A DNA stretch of 64,000 bases. Origin: Haematobia irritans (taxonomy: Eukaryota > Arthropoda > Insecta > Diptera > Muscidae). The position numbers were made by a program, and so were the translations under genes. Location: assembly GCF_050003625.1 (NCBI RefSeq), contig NC_134400.1:65585011-65649010 (forward strand), in the 5' to 3' direction. This document shows positions 29,824 through 41,019 of this stretch, one piece after another; the first letter of the stretch is position 1; each line of letters opens with the position of its first letter. The notes under the pieces were generated by a model, which made no database searches, had not been told where the DNA came from, and saw only the letters and a list, made by a program, of their open reading frames with translations.

Positions 29824-30390
29824 TTTAATTTTACTTATGAAGAATTCAGTACGCTTTTAATACGAATTGAAGCCATCATGAATTCAAGGCCACTATCAGC
29901 TATCTCTGACAACATATCCGAACTACTTCCTTTGACACCTGGTCATTTTTTACGTGGCGCACCGATAACTGCTAGTCCTGATGCACCAGATCAACCTCAG
30001 ACCGAGAATTTGTCCTACTTGTCCAGATGGAGAAGGTTGAAAGCAATACAACATATATTCAGCCGGAGATGGAAGTCGGAATACATAACTGAACTGCAAC
30101 GCAGGTACAAGTGGAAGTCTACAAAAAACAATTTAAAAGAAAATGACTTCGTCGTTGTGAAAGACGACCATTTACCAGCAACTGAATGGCGTTTAGGTCG
30201 AATCACCAAAGTTTACTACGGCAAGGATAATAATGTTCGGGTTGCTGAGATTAAGACTCAAAACGGGATAATCACGCGTCCGATCGTTAAACTTTGCGTA
30301 TTACTGTCACAACATATCGATGTAAATCCTCAATCCGACGTAAAAACTGATACATCCCCTCTTGCCTCTGATCACAATATAGAAATTTAG
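29824..30390 (+). pseudogene. pol: BEL2 integrase C-terminus with DUF5641
   Basis: After the stop the frame continues with FTYEEFSTLLIRIEAIMNSR. From 29878 a 170-residue open frame carries LTPGHFLRGAPI, RRYKWKS, ENDFVVVKDDHLPATEWRLG and TRPIVKLCVL, the DUF5641 tail typical of BEL/Pao. The stop is at 30388-30390, 63 bp before the third ORF's ATG. Confidence 0.85.
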
Positions 30391-30407
30391 TTACTTATCG
30401 CATATAC

Positions 30408-31431
30408 TTGTTTTTCTCGCTTTTCTTTTTTTCTCTATTTCTCACTAGAACAATGGAACGACGTGGAAGATGCCAACTGTGTCAACAGAATCACCTTTTC
30501 AAGAGATGCCCACAATTCCGGTGGATGCTCCCAGCAGAACGACGAGAGGCTGCCAAGAAGTCGCAGGTCTGCCTCAATTGTTTCACCGATTGGCATAAAC
30601 GAGCTGAGTGCACATCGGAGAATCGATGCAATGTGTGTGGTCTTCGTCACCACACGATGAAATTAACGCCAGCTCATCCACCCTAGAAGAGCTCCCACAG
30701 AATCCCACAGCGCAAGACCTCAAAGGGTATACGAAGCCATTACCAAACACTCTGCATGGGGTGTTATCAGCTTTCACGAAGTCGCCAAAGCATACCGACA
30801 GATAGTCAATGAGGAGCCAACTCCTATTTCTGAAGAAGTCCGTGCTCAGGTTGAGAAAGTACCACAGATTCCCATTCAACCATCCTATTTACTACGGCGA
30901 ACTACCGAGCGCCGTCCAACAATAAAACCACATGGAGAAAACTGTGTTGCCATAGCTCCGGTTGTTCTATGCGACCTACAAGCAAAGAAGAAAGCTTTAG
31001 CGGTGACAATGGTTCTCAACCCCAACGTGAAAATCTCCCACATCAGTTATGGCGTTATCGAAGACTTACCCTACCGTGCTAAGTGGGTAAACAACGTACC
31101 ATACGGGGTCTTCCAAATTAAGACGAAACATGGTAAATCTTGGCTACAGGATCTGGCAATCGTAGACAAAGTAGATATCTCTACTCCTAGACCAGTCGAT
31201 AATCAACTGCTACCATTCCTTTTGGAAACGCACGGTGTTCACCGTGGTATGTGGGCACACCCTATGCCCCACGATTTTGAAGCAATCCATGGAGTTATTG
31301 GCCGTGATCTCTATTCGAAGGTGCTTAAAGGTTTAAAAGCGCCTCTGGACAATTATCCAAACGTAAAGGTCCAGAACACAGAGTTTGGTGTTGTCGTTGA
31401 AGGATGTCTATGTGATCCACATCAGCATTGA
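30408..31431 (+). pseudogene. BEL2 third ORF: zinc knuckles and protease-like domain
   Basis: The ATG at 30453 begins MERRGRCQLC. Three knuckles follow: CQLCQQNHLFKRC, CLNCFTDWHKRAEC and CNVCGLRHHTMKL. Two frameshifts (after about 30660 and near 30800) move the reading into a proline/glutamate-rich spacer. A 142-residue frame (31003-31431) then resembles a retropepsin. VTMVLNPNVKISHI stands where the pol protease has IRALLDSGSEKSFV, so the catalytic aspartate is replaced by asparagine in this copy. The C-terminal block FEAIHGVIGRDLYSKVL resembles the usual DLLLGADVY block. It is the counterpart of 4015-5123 in BEL1. Confidence 0.7.
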
Positions 31432-31442
31432 GGCGGGGAATA
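31432..31442 (+). promoter_or_regulatory. BEL2 polypurine tract
   Basis: GGCGGGGAATA (part of GAGGCGGGGAATA) lies directly behind the third ORF and ahead of TGTTGAATCC, the presumed LTR start. Confidence 0.55.
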
Positions 31443-31842
31443 TGTTGAATCCAACATTCAACAAGACGTGAATATTATATTGTCTTTCTTTCTATCATGT
31501 TTTTTTATTGTTATTTTATAATTGAATTACTCATTGATTTTTGATGTATCTAATTTTGTTAATTTTCTTCGATTTAACTACATTTCGTAAGATGAGAATT
31601 TTCAAACCCTGTGAAGTATCTATGAACTTTAATTTGGCCACAATTTTTTTTTTTTTTTGATAATATTTCTGTCCTTTTTCCTACAATTGAATTGAATTCA
31701 TATTATGGCCTGGTGCTTTTTAGTTTTTAAGTTAGTTGCTCAGTAACTCACAATAAAGTCGGTTGAAGCCGTGTATTATTAAAAACGAAATATTTGAGGT
31801 TTTCGTCTTTTATTCCAATCGGCTTCTAGCTCCAATTTTCAT
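31443..31842 (+). repeat. BEL2 3' LTR (presumed)
   Basis: The segment begins TGTTGAATCCAACATTC, contains AATAAAG at 31751, and plausibly ends ...CCAATTTTCA near 31842. I could not find a second copy near 20 kb, so its limits rest on TG...CA ends and position only. Confidence 0.5.
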
Positions 31843-31877
31843 GAACTATCATTCGAGAGTGAAGAGTTCATCAAAGG

Positions 31878-32265
31878 CAAACGATCGTTGATCCCTTTTG
31901 GAGGATGGCAGTGCATCCGGTGATCGTTCCCTTTTTCAGCCTCAAGAATTCATTGAGCCCATTTTAAGGAATCGCTTTGTTTAGCCGACAACGTGCTTCG
32001 GTCGACTGATCTTAATTTCTTTAGGATAAACAAAGCATTTCTGCGTTCCTTGAATCTCTTTCGTGAGGGATTACCTCCTTTTGATGCCGTTACCTTGGAA
32101 AAGGTTCGACTTGTCAAAGTGTCGCCACCTGTCGACCCGTCTACAGGTCGACTAATTGGGCCTAACTCTTGGTCATTGCCCAAGTTTATAACTCCAGTCG
32201 ATACCCGTCCACTGGGCCCTGAAGTTAGCAACCCAGTGGATGTCTTTGAATTTCTCTGCAGTGGT
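31878..32265 (-). pseudogene. LINE ORF1 N-terminal fragment
   Basis: On the minus strand this matches the first ~125 codons of LINE B ORF1 (QRNSKTSTGLLTSGPSG, ISRPVDGSTGGDT, GGNPSRKRFKERRNALFILK). It lacks the one-base deletion present in LINE B, so it shows the original reading frame. The element's 5' end lies near 32265. Upstream on the same strand the reading continues openly into a different repeat (to 32321), giving a fused frame. The 3' side breaks off in unrelated sequence at 31878. Confidence 0.8.
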
Positions 32266-32930
32266 ATACGATATCCAAAACTCCTCGGAAAAGCGCCGTT
32301 ACTATTGAGAAGTTTTACCACGCCAAGTTACTACAAAAAAGTATCGCATAAGTGCAAGTATTAGGTGCCCTTCTGGATAAATTTAGAAGGACGCCAATAA
32401 GAGCCCCTTCAAACAATCAGACCAAGTGCATTTTAAGATAGTTGTAAAAGAATCATTGTGGTCAAGTAAAACACGATTGTTTAGATGTTTATTAATTTTA
32501 TTAAACATTTGTAAATACTCATAAATACAACATTTATACGACTATCACATCACATTTAATATATGTTTATGCATTTAATATATTTTTATGCAAGTTGTGC
32601 TTGTAACTCAACATCATTATTTTATTAATGCAAAAAATTATGTTAAATGTGATGTGATAGACGTATAAATATTATATTTATAAGAATTTATAACAGTATA
32701 ATCAAATTAATAAATATCTAAACAATCGTGTTTACTTGACCACAATGATTCTTTTTTAACTACCTTAAAATTCACTTTTTCTGATAGTTTGAAGGGGCTC
32801 GTATTGGCGTCGTGCTAAATGCATTAAAAAGGCTTTTTTGTAGTAACTTGTCGTGGTACAACTTCTCAATAGTGACGGCGCTTTTCGGACGAGTTGCGGA
32901 TGTCGTATACATCCAGAGAAATGATTGGTT
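32266..32930. repeat. inverted pair of R-type repeat arms
   Basis: Arms of about 300 bp (32266-32560 and 32600-32930) are inverted copies. They share AGAATCATTGTGGTCAAGTA or its complement, CTTGAAGGGGCTC-type words, and ACAACTTCTCAATAGTGACG or its complement. The same sequence occurs in direct orientation in the R elements near 55230-55620 and 56600-56985. No gene is present. Confidence 0.65.
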
Positions 32931-32972
32931 GCAATTCGATCATTACAATGAAGAAACAATTTTAGTAAAGGC

Positions 32973-33330
32973 CGGTATGCACCTCTAGCGAAATTTTCGA
33001 TAGCAAAAATTTATTTAAGTCTACAACAAAAAAAAACAGGGCGGTGTACACAAATTTTAAACCAGCTAATCGCTTTTAAAAATTGTTAATATATGTTCCA
33101 AATATTCCTCAAATAAATTGTTTATTATTTACAGACCTTTTAAAACTTTTACGCACACAATGATTGTAATAAATTAAATGTTTGCTGCCAAAATAGGCTT
33201 TTGACAACCCTGTTATTTTCATTAGAGGTGCGTACCAGCTTATTGAACGCTACCGAAAATTTCGTTAGCATAACTAGCAATGCATTTCTTATGGGAATGA
33301 AATTTTTCGCTGGAGGTGCATACCGGCCTT
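32973..33330. mobile_element. short TIR element (GGCCGGTATGCACC ends), copy 2
   Basis: It is nearly identical to 18534-18899, with the same inverted ends AGGCCGGTATGCACCTCTAG. It is a MITE without coding capacity. Confidence 0.8.
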
Positions 33331-33566
33331 TACAAGAACAATGTTTTGATTATTTTTCCCCATTATACATCCGACACGATCATAGAAAATTCACAGAATC
33401 AAATAGAAATTCCCATAGTCATTCCATTGGTTACAATAGCCAACGCCGATAAATTTGGTTCTTATTCAACCGTCGAACTGAACGGACGTGTTTTCTAATA
33501 GCGGAGTATTTCATAGTAATAAGTGCTTATTACGAATTTCACGTGTGGTGGAAATAATAAACCACC

Positions 33567-34792
33567 ATGCAGCGAAATTCAAAGTCATCCACTGGGTTGC
33601 TAACTTCAGGGCCCAGTGGAGGGTAACGACTGAAGTTATAAATTTGGGCAGCGACCAAGAGTCAGGCCCAATTAGTCGACCTGTAGACGGGTCGACTGGC
33701 GGTGACACTTTGGCAAGTCGAACCTTTTCTAAGGTGACGACATCAAAAGGAGGCAATCCCTCTCGAAAGAGATTCAAGGAACGAAGAAATGCTTTGTTTA
33801 TCCTAAAGAAATTAGGATCAGTCGACCCAAGCACGTTGTCGGCTAAGCAAAGCGATTCCTTAAAATGGGCTCAAGGAGTTCTTGAAGCTGGAAAACGAAC
33901 GGAACGATCACCGGATGAGCTGCCATCCTCTAAACGGGATCAAAGATCGTTTGCCTCAGTTGCAAAAGACAGCCTTGTGATGGCTATTATTAATAAAGGA
34001 GCATTGGACGGTATGATTCCAAGGCAAAAATGGGGGGAAATTGAGAACGCGATGTCTGGTGTCTACTCAGAGGTGCGAAAAAAGTTTCCCGGACCAAGTC
34101 CTCGACGGCAAGATGCTGGATGGTATCAAGGACGATATAAGTTAATAGCTTTTGCAGACCAGAGGTCTATGGATTGCTTTAAAGCTGCATTGATGCTAAT
34201 TGGTGAAGTTTGGGAAGGAGCCGCTTTGGAGTTAGTCGATAAAAAAGACATACCGGCTAAACCTAGAGCACATGCATGGATACCGGCAAACCCTCCTGAT
34301 CCTGAGTCAATACTAGAGAGACTAAAAGAATGTAACCCAGATCTTCCATCCGCCGATTGGAAGGTTGGTCGTTTGGATGAGGTGGATGGACCAAGACGAC
34401 ATGCGGTGTTTATATTAAACATAGAGTCGCTGCCACATCTAGCCCAGACCCAAGGACGCGTAAGTTATGGCTTTCATGATATCCATATGAAGGTATACAA
34501 AAGCGATCAGCCAAAGGATTCCGAAACGGACAAGCCTCCGGTAGAGTCAGCAGTGGAAAAATCTCCTAGCGAAGCCGAAGGAGACATAAAACCTGCAGAC
34601 TATGGCGAAAATCATATGCGGGAAGTTTCTACAGGCTCAAGCCTCACCAAAACTGAACCGCGGATTGTTGCGAGAGTCACCGAGATCTGTGAAGAGGAAG
34701 CCCTTGATGACTCAATTGAAGCGGCTGATGTGACGGTGGTTGAAAATTTGGATGGTTCTACGGTTCCTCCAGATAAATCTTCACCATTGTAA
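33567..34792 (+). pseudogene. LINE B ORF1 protein (DUF4780-like)
   Basis: By comparison with the minus-strand fragment at 31878-32265, translation should begin at the ATG at 33567 (MQRNSKSSTG). One base is missing near 33617 in this copy, so the reading moves to the frame that then runs to 34792. The N-terminal 130 residues are basic (NPSRKRFKERRNALF). The middle (about FADQRSMDCFKAALMLIGEV to NPDLPSADWKVG) resembles the DUF4780 domain found in insect retroelement ORF1 proteins. The C-terminus is acidic. ORF1 proteins bind element RNA. The end overlaps the ORF2 start (34752) by about 40 bp in another frame. Confidence 0.8.
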
Positions 34793-35258
34793 GGCCGCTT
34801 GTGCTGCCTTAAAATTTCTCCTGATGAAAGGAGACATAGATATAGTTCTTATTCAAGAACCATACATATATAAGAACAAGATCTGTGAATTAAGCACTCC
34901 GGGTTTCAAACTTTTGCATAATACCGGTACCGATATAAATCGAGCATGTATAATTGCTAAAAACGAACTAAACTTGTTTCTGCTTCCTTCTTTGAGCAAT
35001 GCAGACACTGTCGTAGCCAGTCTAGAGATATCCAAATGCAAATATTGGGTATCTTCGGTCTACATGGGACATGATAGGGAGATGCCACCCTGTGCCGTTA
35101 ATACCTTAGTTGAGGAGTCACTAAAAACAAAGACAAAACACATTATGGGATGCGATGCAAATGCACATCATAGTATTTGGGGAAGTAGTGATACTAATGC
35201 AAGGGGAGAGTCGCTAATAGAGTTTATTTTGCGTACTAACCTGGTAGTTTGCAATTAG
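34752..35258 (+). pseudogene. LINE B ORF2, apurinic-type endonuclease
   Basis: The ATG at 34752 starts MVLRFLQINLHHCKAACAAL, then DIVLIQEPYIY with the catalytic glutamate, then MGCDANAHHSIWGSSDTNARG. These are the standard blocks of the LINE endonuclease that nicks the target. A premature stop at 35256-35258 follows LRTNLVVCN. The last block (SFSDHRYISF) is found in a shifted frame near 35375. Confidence 0.85.
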
Positions 35259-36284
35259 GAGAGATGCACCAACCTTCGTCACTAGAAACAGGCAAGAGGT
35301 TTTGGACGTCACGTTCACCTCTCTGGAACTGAATGATAAGATATCTGAGTGGCAAGTTTTGAGGGAACATAGCTTCTCAGATCATCGCTACATCAGTTTC
35401 AGATTGGAGGTTCGTACTTCAAAGACAATATTTCCGCCAACTGTTATATAGCTGATTGGAATAGGTATAGGGAATCATTCAATTTGATGATACCGGAAAT
35501 GCCAGAGACAAATATGAGCACTGTGCAAGATATCGAACACGCAGTGGAGCGGATTACTAAGGCCTTCAACATTTCACTGAAAGCTGCTTGCCCTAGAGGA
35601 AAGCCAAGGGGAAAAGCTCGGCCGCCATGGTGGACTACGGAGTTAAGTAATATGAGGAAATCCTGCAGGAAGCTCTTCAACAAAGCAAAGTCCACAAGAG
35701 CTCCGGAGGATTGGGACACTTACAAGATGAATCTGAGAGCATATAAACGAGAACTGAGAAGGTCTCAACAAAACTCTTGGTATGATTACTGTAGCAGTAT
35801 TGAGAATACGTCAGAGGCTTCCAGACTATGGAAGGTACTAGCATCCACTAACACCGCTCCAGGTTTCATTAAAACATCGAAGGGCAATTGGACAACGTCC
35901 AGTGTGGAGACGTTGGAGGTACTTTTGGACACACAGACGGTTGAACCATGTACTGGCGGTGCCACAGTGGCTCAGCGGTCGTTTCCTATCGAGGAAATTG
36001 TATCGGAATCTAGAATAAAATGGGCTTTAAATAGCTTTGGACCATTCAAATCCCCCGGACCTGATGGAATTACTCCGGCGGAGTTACAGGCAGTGTCTGA
36101 AAGAATTATCCCCTGGTTGACGGTGATATATAAACGATGTGTAAACTTATCATATATTCCAGAAAAGTGGAGGAAACAAAAGTCGTCTTCATACCTAAGG
36201 CAGGAAAAGCCTCTCACTCGAATGCGAAGGATTTCCGACCAATCAGCTTATCCTCATTCCTACTTAAGACCCTGGAGAGGATGA
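35259..36284 (+). pseudogene. LINE B ORF2, endonuclease end to RT start
   Basis: Shifted frames carry the endonuclease end, then the linker (MIPEMPETNMSTVQDIEHAV). A 266-residue frame (35484-36284) goes up to the RT entry (KSPGPDGITPAELQAV). It keeps SPGPDGI, which LINE A has lost (there FKPDGI). A frameshift near 36170 moves into the next frame. Confidence 0.85.
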
Positions 36285-36901
36285 TAGACATGTATCTTAG
36301 AACTAGCGTGGATTCAAGTTTGCTCTCGAAACGACAGCATGCATACTCGAAGGGCAGGTCTACTGAGACCGCATTGCATGGACGAGTCAGCTTTATTGAA
36401 AGCTCACTATCTGTCAAAGAATACACAATCGTGGCGTTTCTAGACATCGAAGGGACGTTTAATAATGTCCATCCGAGCTCGATATTAAATGGACTGACAA
36501 CTTTGAATGTTGATCCAGGTATACTTAGGCTGTTATACGAACTTCTAATAAAGAGACGTATTTCAGCCACAGTAGGGCAAGCAAACATACAAAGGTATGT
36601 GAACAGAGGCATTCCTCAAGGAGGAGTTCTATCACCTCTTCTTTGTAATGTTGCTATAAACAACCTTCTGGTTTCCCTAGAAAAAGAAAGGATAAAAGTG
36701 GTGGCATACGCAGATGATGTGGCGCTAGCAGTCAGGGGATTCCCATCCACAATCAGAGATATTATACAGAGAGCTCTTCGGATGACTGAGAAATGGGCGA
36801 AAGATAATGGTCTTGGCGTAAATCTAGCAAAGACAGAACTAGTCATGTACTTCAAAGATCGCAAAACTCCCATGGTTAGGCCCATTTTTAGGGGGTACTG
36901 A
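36137..36901 (+). pseudogene. LINE B ORF2, reverse transcriptase core
   Basis: The frame holds DFRPISLSSFLLKTLERMID, LDIEGTFNNVHPSSILN, GIPQGGVLSPLLCN and the catalytic VVAYADDVALAV. It is lost at 36901 by a frameshift after KTPMVRPIF. The core blocks are all present. Confidence 0.88.
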
Positions 36902-38040
36902 AATTCCCTTTGGTGAGTGTGCAAAATACCTTGGCGTTATTTTGGACAGGAAGCTGAATTTTAGGCTTAATATTGAAGAGAAGGCGAGAACAACAACGGC
37001 TGTGCGGTTGCGCGAGCTATCGCTGTGGTCGGAAAAACTGTACGGTCATAGTTCGGTCCTCAAAGTAATGCCAGATGTGCCTAACGTAGTGGATTACACC
37101 CTGGCAAAACCACTTTTCGACAAAAAGTTTGAAACTCTAATTCCAAACAGTGAGGCGTGGTGTACACAGCCCCCGGGGAATAAAAGATATATAGATTTCC
37201 ATACTGATGGCTCCAAATTGAATGGACAAGTGGGGTTCGGTGTATATTCTAAAGATCTGGAAATTCGAATAGCGAAAAGATTACCCAATCACTATAGTGT
37301 TTTTCAGTCTGAAATATTGGCAATAAGAGAGGCGGTGAATTGGCTGAGAAGTAATGTTCCAACAAATATTGGAATTAATATATACTCAGACAGTCAACCT
37401 GCAATAAAATCCTTGGACTCTGTGTTCCTCAACTCGAAAACGGCCATAGACTGCCGCAAATCTCTCAACGAGATTGCTGAGCAGTACAATATTCACCTAA
37501 TATGGGTGCCTGGCCATAGGAACATACCGGGGAACTGCGAAGCGGATGAGTTGGCAAGGCTAGGGACTACCTTACATATTCCAGGGAAACTAGAATCTGT
37601 TGGTATGCCCCTGGCTACCTGCAAGCTCATGCTGCGTGAGAAGGCTGTTATGATGGCGAGAATTGCAAGGGCTGTAACGACACCAAGCAAATATGGCCCC
37701 ATTTAAACTTAACCCGCACACTAGATATGCTAGTGTTCTCGAGACGTCAGATATCACTCCTGATATCTGCTATAACGGGTCGCTGCCTGATAGGCGATTT
37801 TGCAAAAACTATAGGCGCGAAGTATAATGACTATTGTATGAGCTGTCATGATGCGGAGGAAAAGGAATCAATTAAACACCTCTTGTGTGAGTGTCCTGCT
37901 TTTGTGTAAAGCGCAAGCAACTTTTAGGAGCATATAGCTTCAGATTACTGCGGATCTGGAAAACGTTAACTTAAGCAGTCTGCTAATGTTTTTGGAACAA
38001 TCTGGTTGGTTCAACAAAGAAAAAATATTCAGCGGTTAAA
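36902..38040 (+). pseudogene. LINE B ORF2, RNase H and zinc knuckle
   Basis: A frame from 36942 begins with DRKLNFRLNIEE, then jumps by deletion to TTAVRLRELSLWSEK, so about 110 residues seen in LINE A and C are missing. RNase H follows (FHTDGSKLNGQVGFG, SDSQPAIKSLD, WVPGHRNIPGNCEADELAR). A further frameshift at 37660-37727 precedes the Cys/His end (CMSCHDAEEKESIKHLLCEC). Confidence 0.85.
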
Positions 38041-38132
38041 ACTAGAAGTGCCCATATGTAATAGGTACTTTTAGTTAATGTGGTATCACAATGGACTGAA
38101 TAGTCTAAGTGAGTCTGAATCTTAATCGAGCT

Positions 38133-38155
38133 GCCACTTTAACCTAACCTAACCT
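38133..38155 (+). repeat. pentanucleotide tail of LINE B
   Basis: AACCTAACCTAACCTAA lies directly after the conserved 3' UTR end GCTGCCACTTT. It marks the 3' end of the element. Confidence 0.8.
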
Positions 38156-38157
38156 AA

Positions 38158-38427
38158 TGGTTGGTACAACCAAAAGTTGAGTATACTAATAGAATTTTAG
38201 TTCAATTATGGGTCGCGCGTAAGGTAGTTGTTGCAACAAATAAATATTTATATCGACATCGTCATGATAAGACCCTACAAAATTTGCAAAATGGGGAACA
38301 GAATTTCCTGATATATTGAATAAAGTTTATCCCATAGAAAATAATTTGACTTAAGGTAAGTATCGCACCGATTTATAAAAGAGGAATATTACAAATATTT
38401 CCATAAAGTTTGCAGGCTTCATACACC
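38158..38427. other. unassigned DNA between LINE B and hAT
   Basis: I see no gene or recognisable repeat. The last eight bases (CATACACC, 38420-38427) are the hAT target site. Confidence 0.4.
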
Positions 38428-38454
38428 CACGGTTGCCAGATTTTTTTGAGAGAG

Positions 38455-38505
38455 ATCCCCAAAATGTGGAAAGAAAATCCCCAAAAATCCCCAAAGAAAA
38501 ATTAT
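38455..38505. repeat. hAT left subterminal ATCCCCAAA cluster
   Basis: Three copies of ATCCCCAAA occur within about 50 bp of the left end. A larger cluster is at the other end. Such repeats are typical transposase binding sites in hAT elements. Confidence 0.6.
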
Positions 38506-38586
38506 CGTAATTACGTTTATATTCATGGATTTTATTGAAGAAAAAACAAACATTTCAAATATGTTATAGATACGAAGTATACAAGT

Positions 38587-40346
38587 TTAGTTATCAAGAT
38601 TTAACACATCAAATACTTCTGATTCAAAGTCTTCTGATTCACATGATTCGTCTATCTTTCGATACATATTCTTCGAGTTAAACATCTTTAGCATTTCTTG
38701 TGAGGGATTAAATGTTTTGCAACATATACCACTATTTTTGAAATAGGTATTTATTCTTAAAAGAAATTCAAATAATTCGTATTGAATTTTGTTTTTTATT
38801 TTAGTCTTAACTGTGTTCATTACTGAAAAACACGTTCGACGCAAGCGTTGCTCGTAGGGGTGGAAAGCATATTCAATACAAGTTGTGCTATTTCTTCGAA
38901 TTGTTTTGAACCTACAGCATCACGGTAGAGATACACTGATATCCAAAATGAGGGCAAATCCTTTGTAACATCTTTGCCATAAATTTCCTTCCATTTAATA
39001 AATGGTATTTTTCTCCATTGAGACTCATATACGTCCATTGATACAGTGGAACTTGTGACGGGCTGAATAAATTGTCTTAATGAATTAAAATTCGGTTGTC
39101 CAACAGAATTGCAACAAAAAATGGGCGAAAACTTTTTAAAAGTTTTAAAAAAATTCATATTTGGGGAAGACGTTTTAACATTTGTAAAAGCAAGTTTTTC
39201 AAGTAACTACAACATGTTCTTTTTATATATAGTGTATCTTCTTCACTATGCAACTTCGCCTCTTCCAAAAAATCGTAACCAGAATCCATGACTTCAATTG
39301 GAAGCAAGTTTTTATTATTGTGACTGACGGTTTGAAAATTCTGGTTGACAAGGACAGAATCGTTACTAAAAGTTTATCATAAACCGTGCCCGCATCCGTT
39401 TTATCGCTTTGAAAACTTAAATTTAGATAATTCATTTCATTCAAAATTGGTGCCATGAACACCAAATAAAGCCTTATTTCCGTTTTACACATAAGACGAT
39501 GTATGAGTTGAGCAGTTTTCTCAGATTCTGCAGTTGCAATAATAGAAAAATGGTATATTGGTATTGCTCTAAAATCCTTTTTACAGCCCATCCGCATGAC
39601 AACCATCTGGTAGCAGATATCTGCACAAGTCGTTTAAACTTATTTGAATCGTTTCCCGTGTTAATGAGATCAAACGCACGATTATATTTTATTGTGCGCA
39701 AGGGGCTGTTGCTAAAATAATTATGTATTTCCCTTACTAGGTATTCCACATCAGATGGGAACTGCTTTGAAGCTTCAGAGCAACACAAATGTAATGAATG
39801 ACATGTACATTTTACTAAAATTAGCTGTGGAGTCTCGCGCTTTAGTAGAGTGTAAAGGCTTTTATTTTTTCCACACAAGTTACTTGCTCCATCTGTGCCA
39901 ATAGCCAATAAGTTTAAAATTTTGAGGCCTACCTTTTCCAAATATTGTTTTACACCATCGACAAGTTTTTCCGCTGTTGCCTCTTCAACAAGAAATATAC
40001 CTAAAAATTCTGTGGTAATGAGGCATTTTTCTTGGCTGAAGTAGCGAACACATATTTTCAAATTTTTTAACGGGTAAGGACTTAAGCAAGTCTGTCAAGT
40101 GGTCAATACTTGAAATCGTCGTGTGCTTAGCTGTAAAAATTGCCAACTTTATGTCCACAATCTTTGAAAAATTTGTTTCAGAAACAACACCTTTAATAAA
40201 AAAGGAATGCAATGTTATAATTGGGTTTTTAAAAACATTTATAACAAATTACCAAAGTTTTCCAATGTTTTCTTGGGCAAAAGCGCATTTAAATTTTGTT
40301 TGTGTTTTAAAGCTTCGCCGTGTCTTTTCAAATCTTTTTTCTGGGA
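38587..40346 (-). pseudogene. hAT transposase, zinc-finger end to C-terminus
   Basis: Read from 40346 downwards in mixed frames. First come the histidines of a BED-type finger (LKRHGEALKHKQN near 40310). Then comes HTTISSIDHLTDLLKS (40212-39985). Next is the catalytic domain start with LLAIGTDGASNLCGKNKSL, LVKCTCHSLHLCCSEA and ISATRWLSC (40061-39474). LYLVFMAPILNEMNYL follows (39606-39223). Finally comes the hAT dimerisation region EEIAQLVLNMLSTPTSNACVERVF (39158-38820) and a tail with FSVMNTVKTKIKNK (38844-38587). At least three frameshifts are visible, one in a T run near 38825. The order and motifs identify hAT; the gene is dead. Confidence 0.88.
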
Positions 40347-40550
40347 TTCCCTGCCAACATTTGGGTGATAGTTTTATCGTCTTTCGCCAATATATCACTT
40401 CTTAGTTTCTCTTATTCTAGAATGGGGAAGAGAGTTGACAATTCTCTCTTAAATATTTCACTACTTCGAGTCCCCTCCTCGAGTATTGGAGCGATAGTTT
40501 TTTATTTTTCACAAATGAGCCTCTACATCGTCACTACCTGTAGAAAAGAT

Positions 40551-40902
40551 TTACGTACAACAACATATTACAAGAACAAATTACATGGTGACAAAATTAT
40601 TTTTGGATTAACCGTTATTCTGAAAGTTTAATTGCAAACAACAGAAATCAATAGAGTTTGATTTTAGTTGATATGCGGGTTTTACGGCGATCGGTTGACA
40701 TTTTATGCGAAGTGTGAAATAAAGTGTTACGTACAAAAAAAGAATTACAAAAACAAATTACGTGGTGACAAAATTCTTAGTTTAAAGTCGTTCTGAAATT
40801 TTAATTACAAACATCAGTAATTATAGAACTTGATTTTAGTTATTTTGCGAGTTTTCCTGCAATCGGTTGACAATTTCCGTGAAGTGTGAAATAAAGTGCA
40901 TT
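40551..40902 (+). repeat. 176 bp tandem repeat upstream of the tnp2 gene
   Basis: Two diverged units begin TTACGTACAA (40551 and 40727). They share AAATTACRTGGTGACAAAAT, a TTGATTTTAGTT block and CGGTTGACA...GAAGTGTGAAATAAAGTG. The array ends just before a good donor-like GTAAAA at 40915, about 100 bp ahead of the tnp2 ATG. It may be promoter or leader sequence. Confidence 0.65.
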
Positions 40903-41019
40903 AAAAGTGCTATAGGTAAAACTAAAAATTAATTTTAATCTTCCACTGCGTTCAAAATGAGTTTTTCAACCACAAAAAAAGCAATTGAATAAAGAAATAA
41001 AAGGGAAGCTTCCCGAATA

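Larger units (their letters stand above)
20690..31842 (+). mobile_element. BEL/Pao retrotransposon BEL2 with two insertions
   Basis: The plus-strand order is gag (split by a hAT element), protease, RT (split by LINE A), RNase H, integrase, third ORF, purine tract and 3' LTR. Removing the insertions gives about 6.7 kb. Numerous stops and frameshifts show it is old. The left boundary is uncertain because I could not find a 5' LTR. Confidence 0.85.
33565..38157 (+). mobile_element. LINE B, near full-length but decayed non-LTR element
   Basis: It carries ORF1, endonuclease, RT, RNase H and zinc knuckle in order and ends with (CCTAA)n at 38133-38155. Frameshifts and deletions make it inactive; part of the RT-RNase H linker (after 36970) is deleted compared with LINE A and LINE C. 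No target duplication was found with confidence. Confidence 0.88.
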
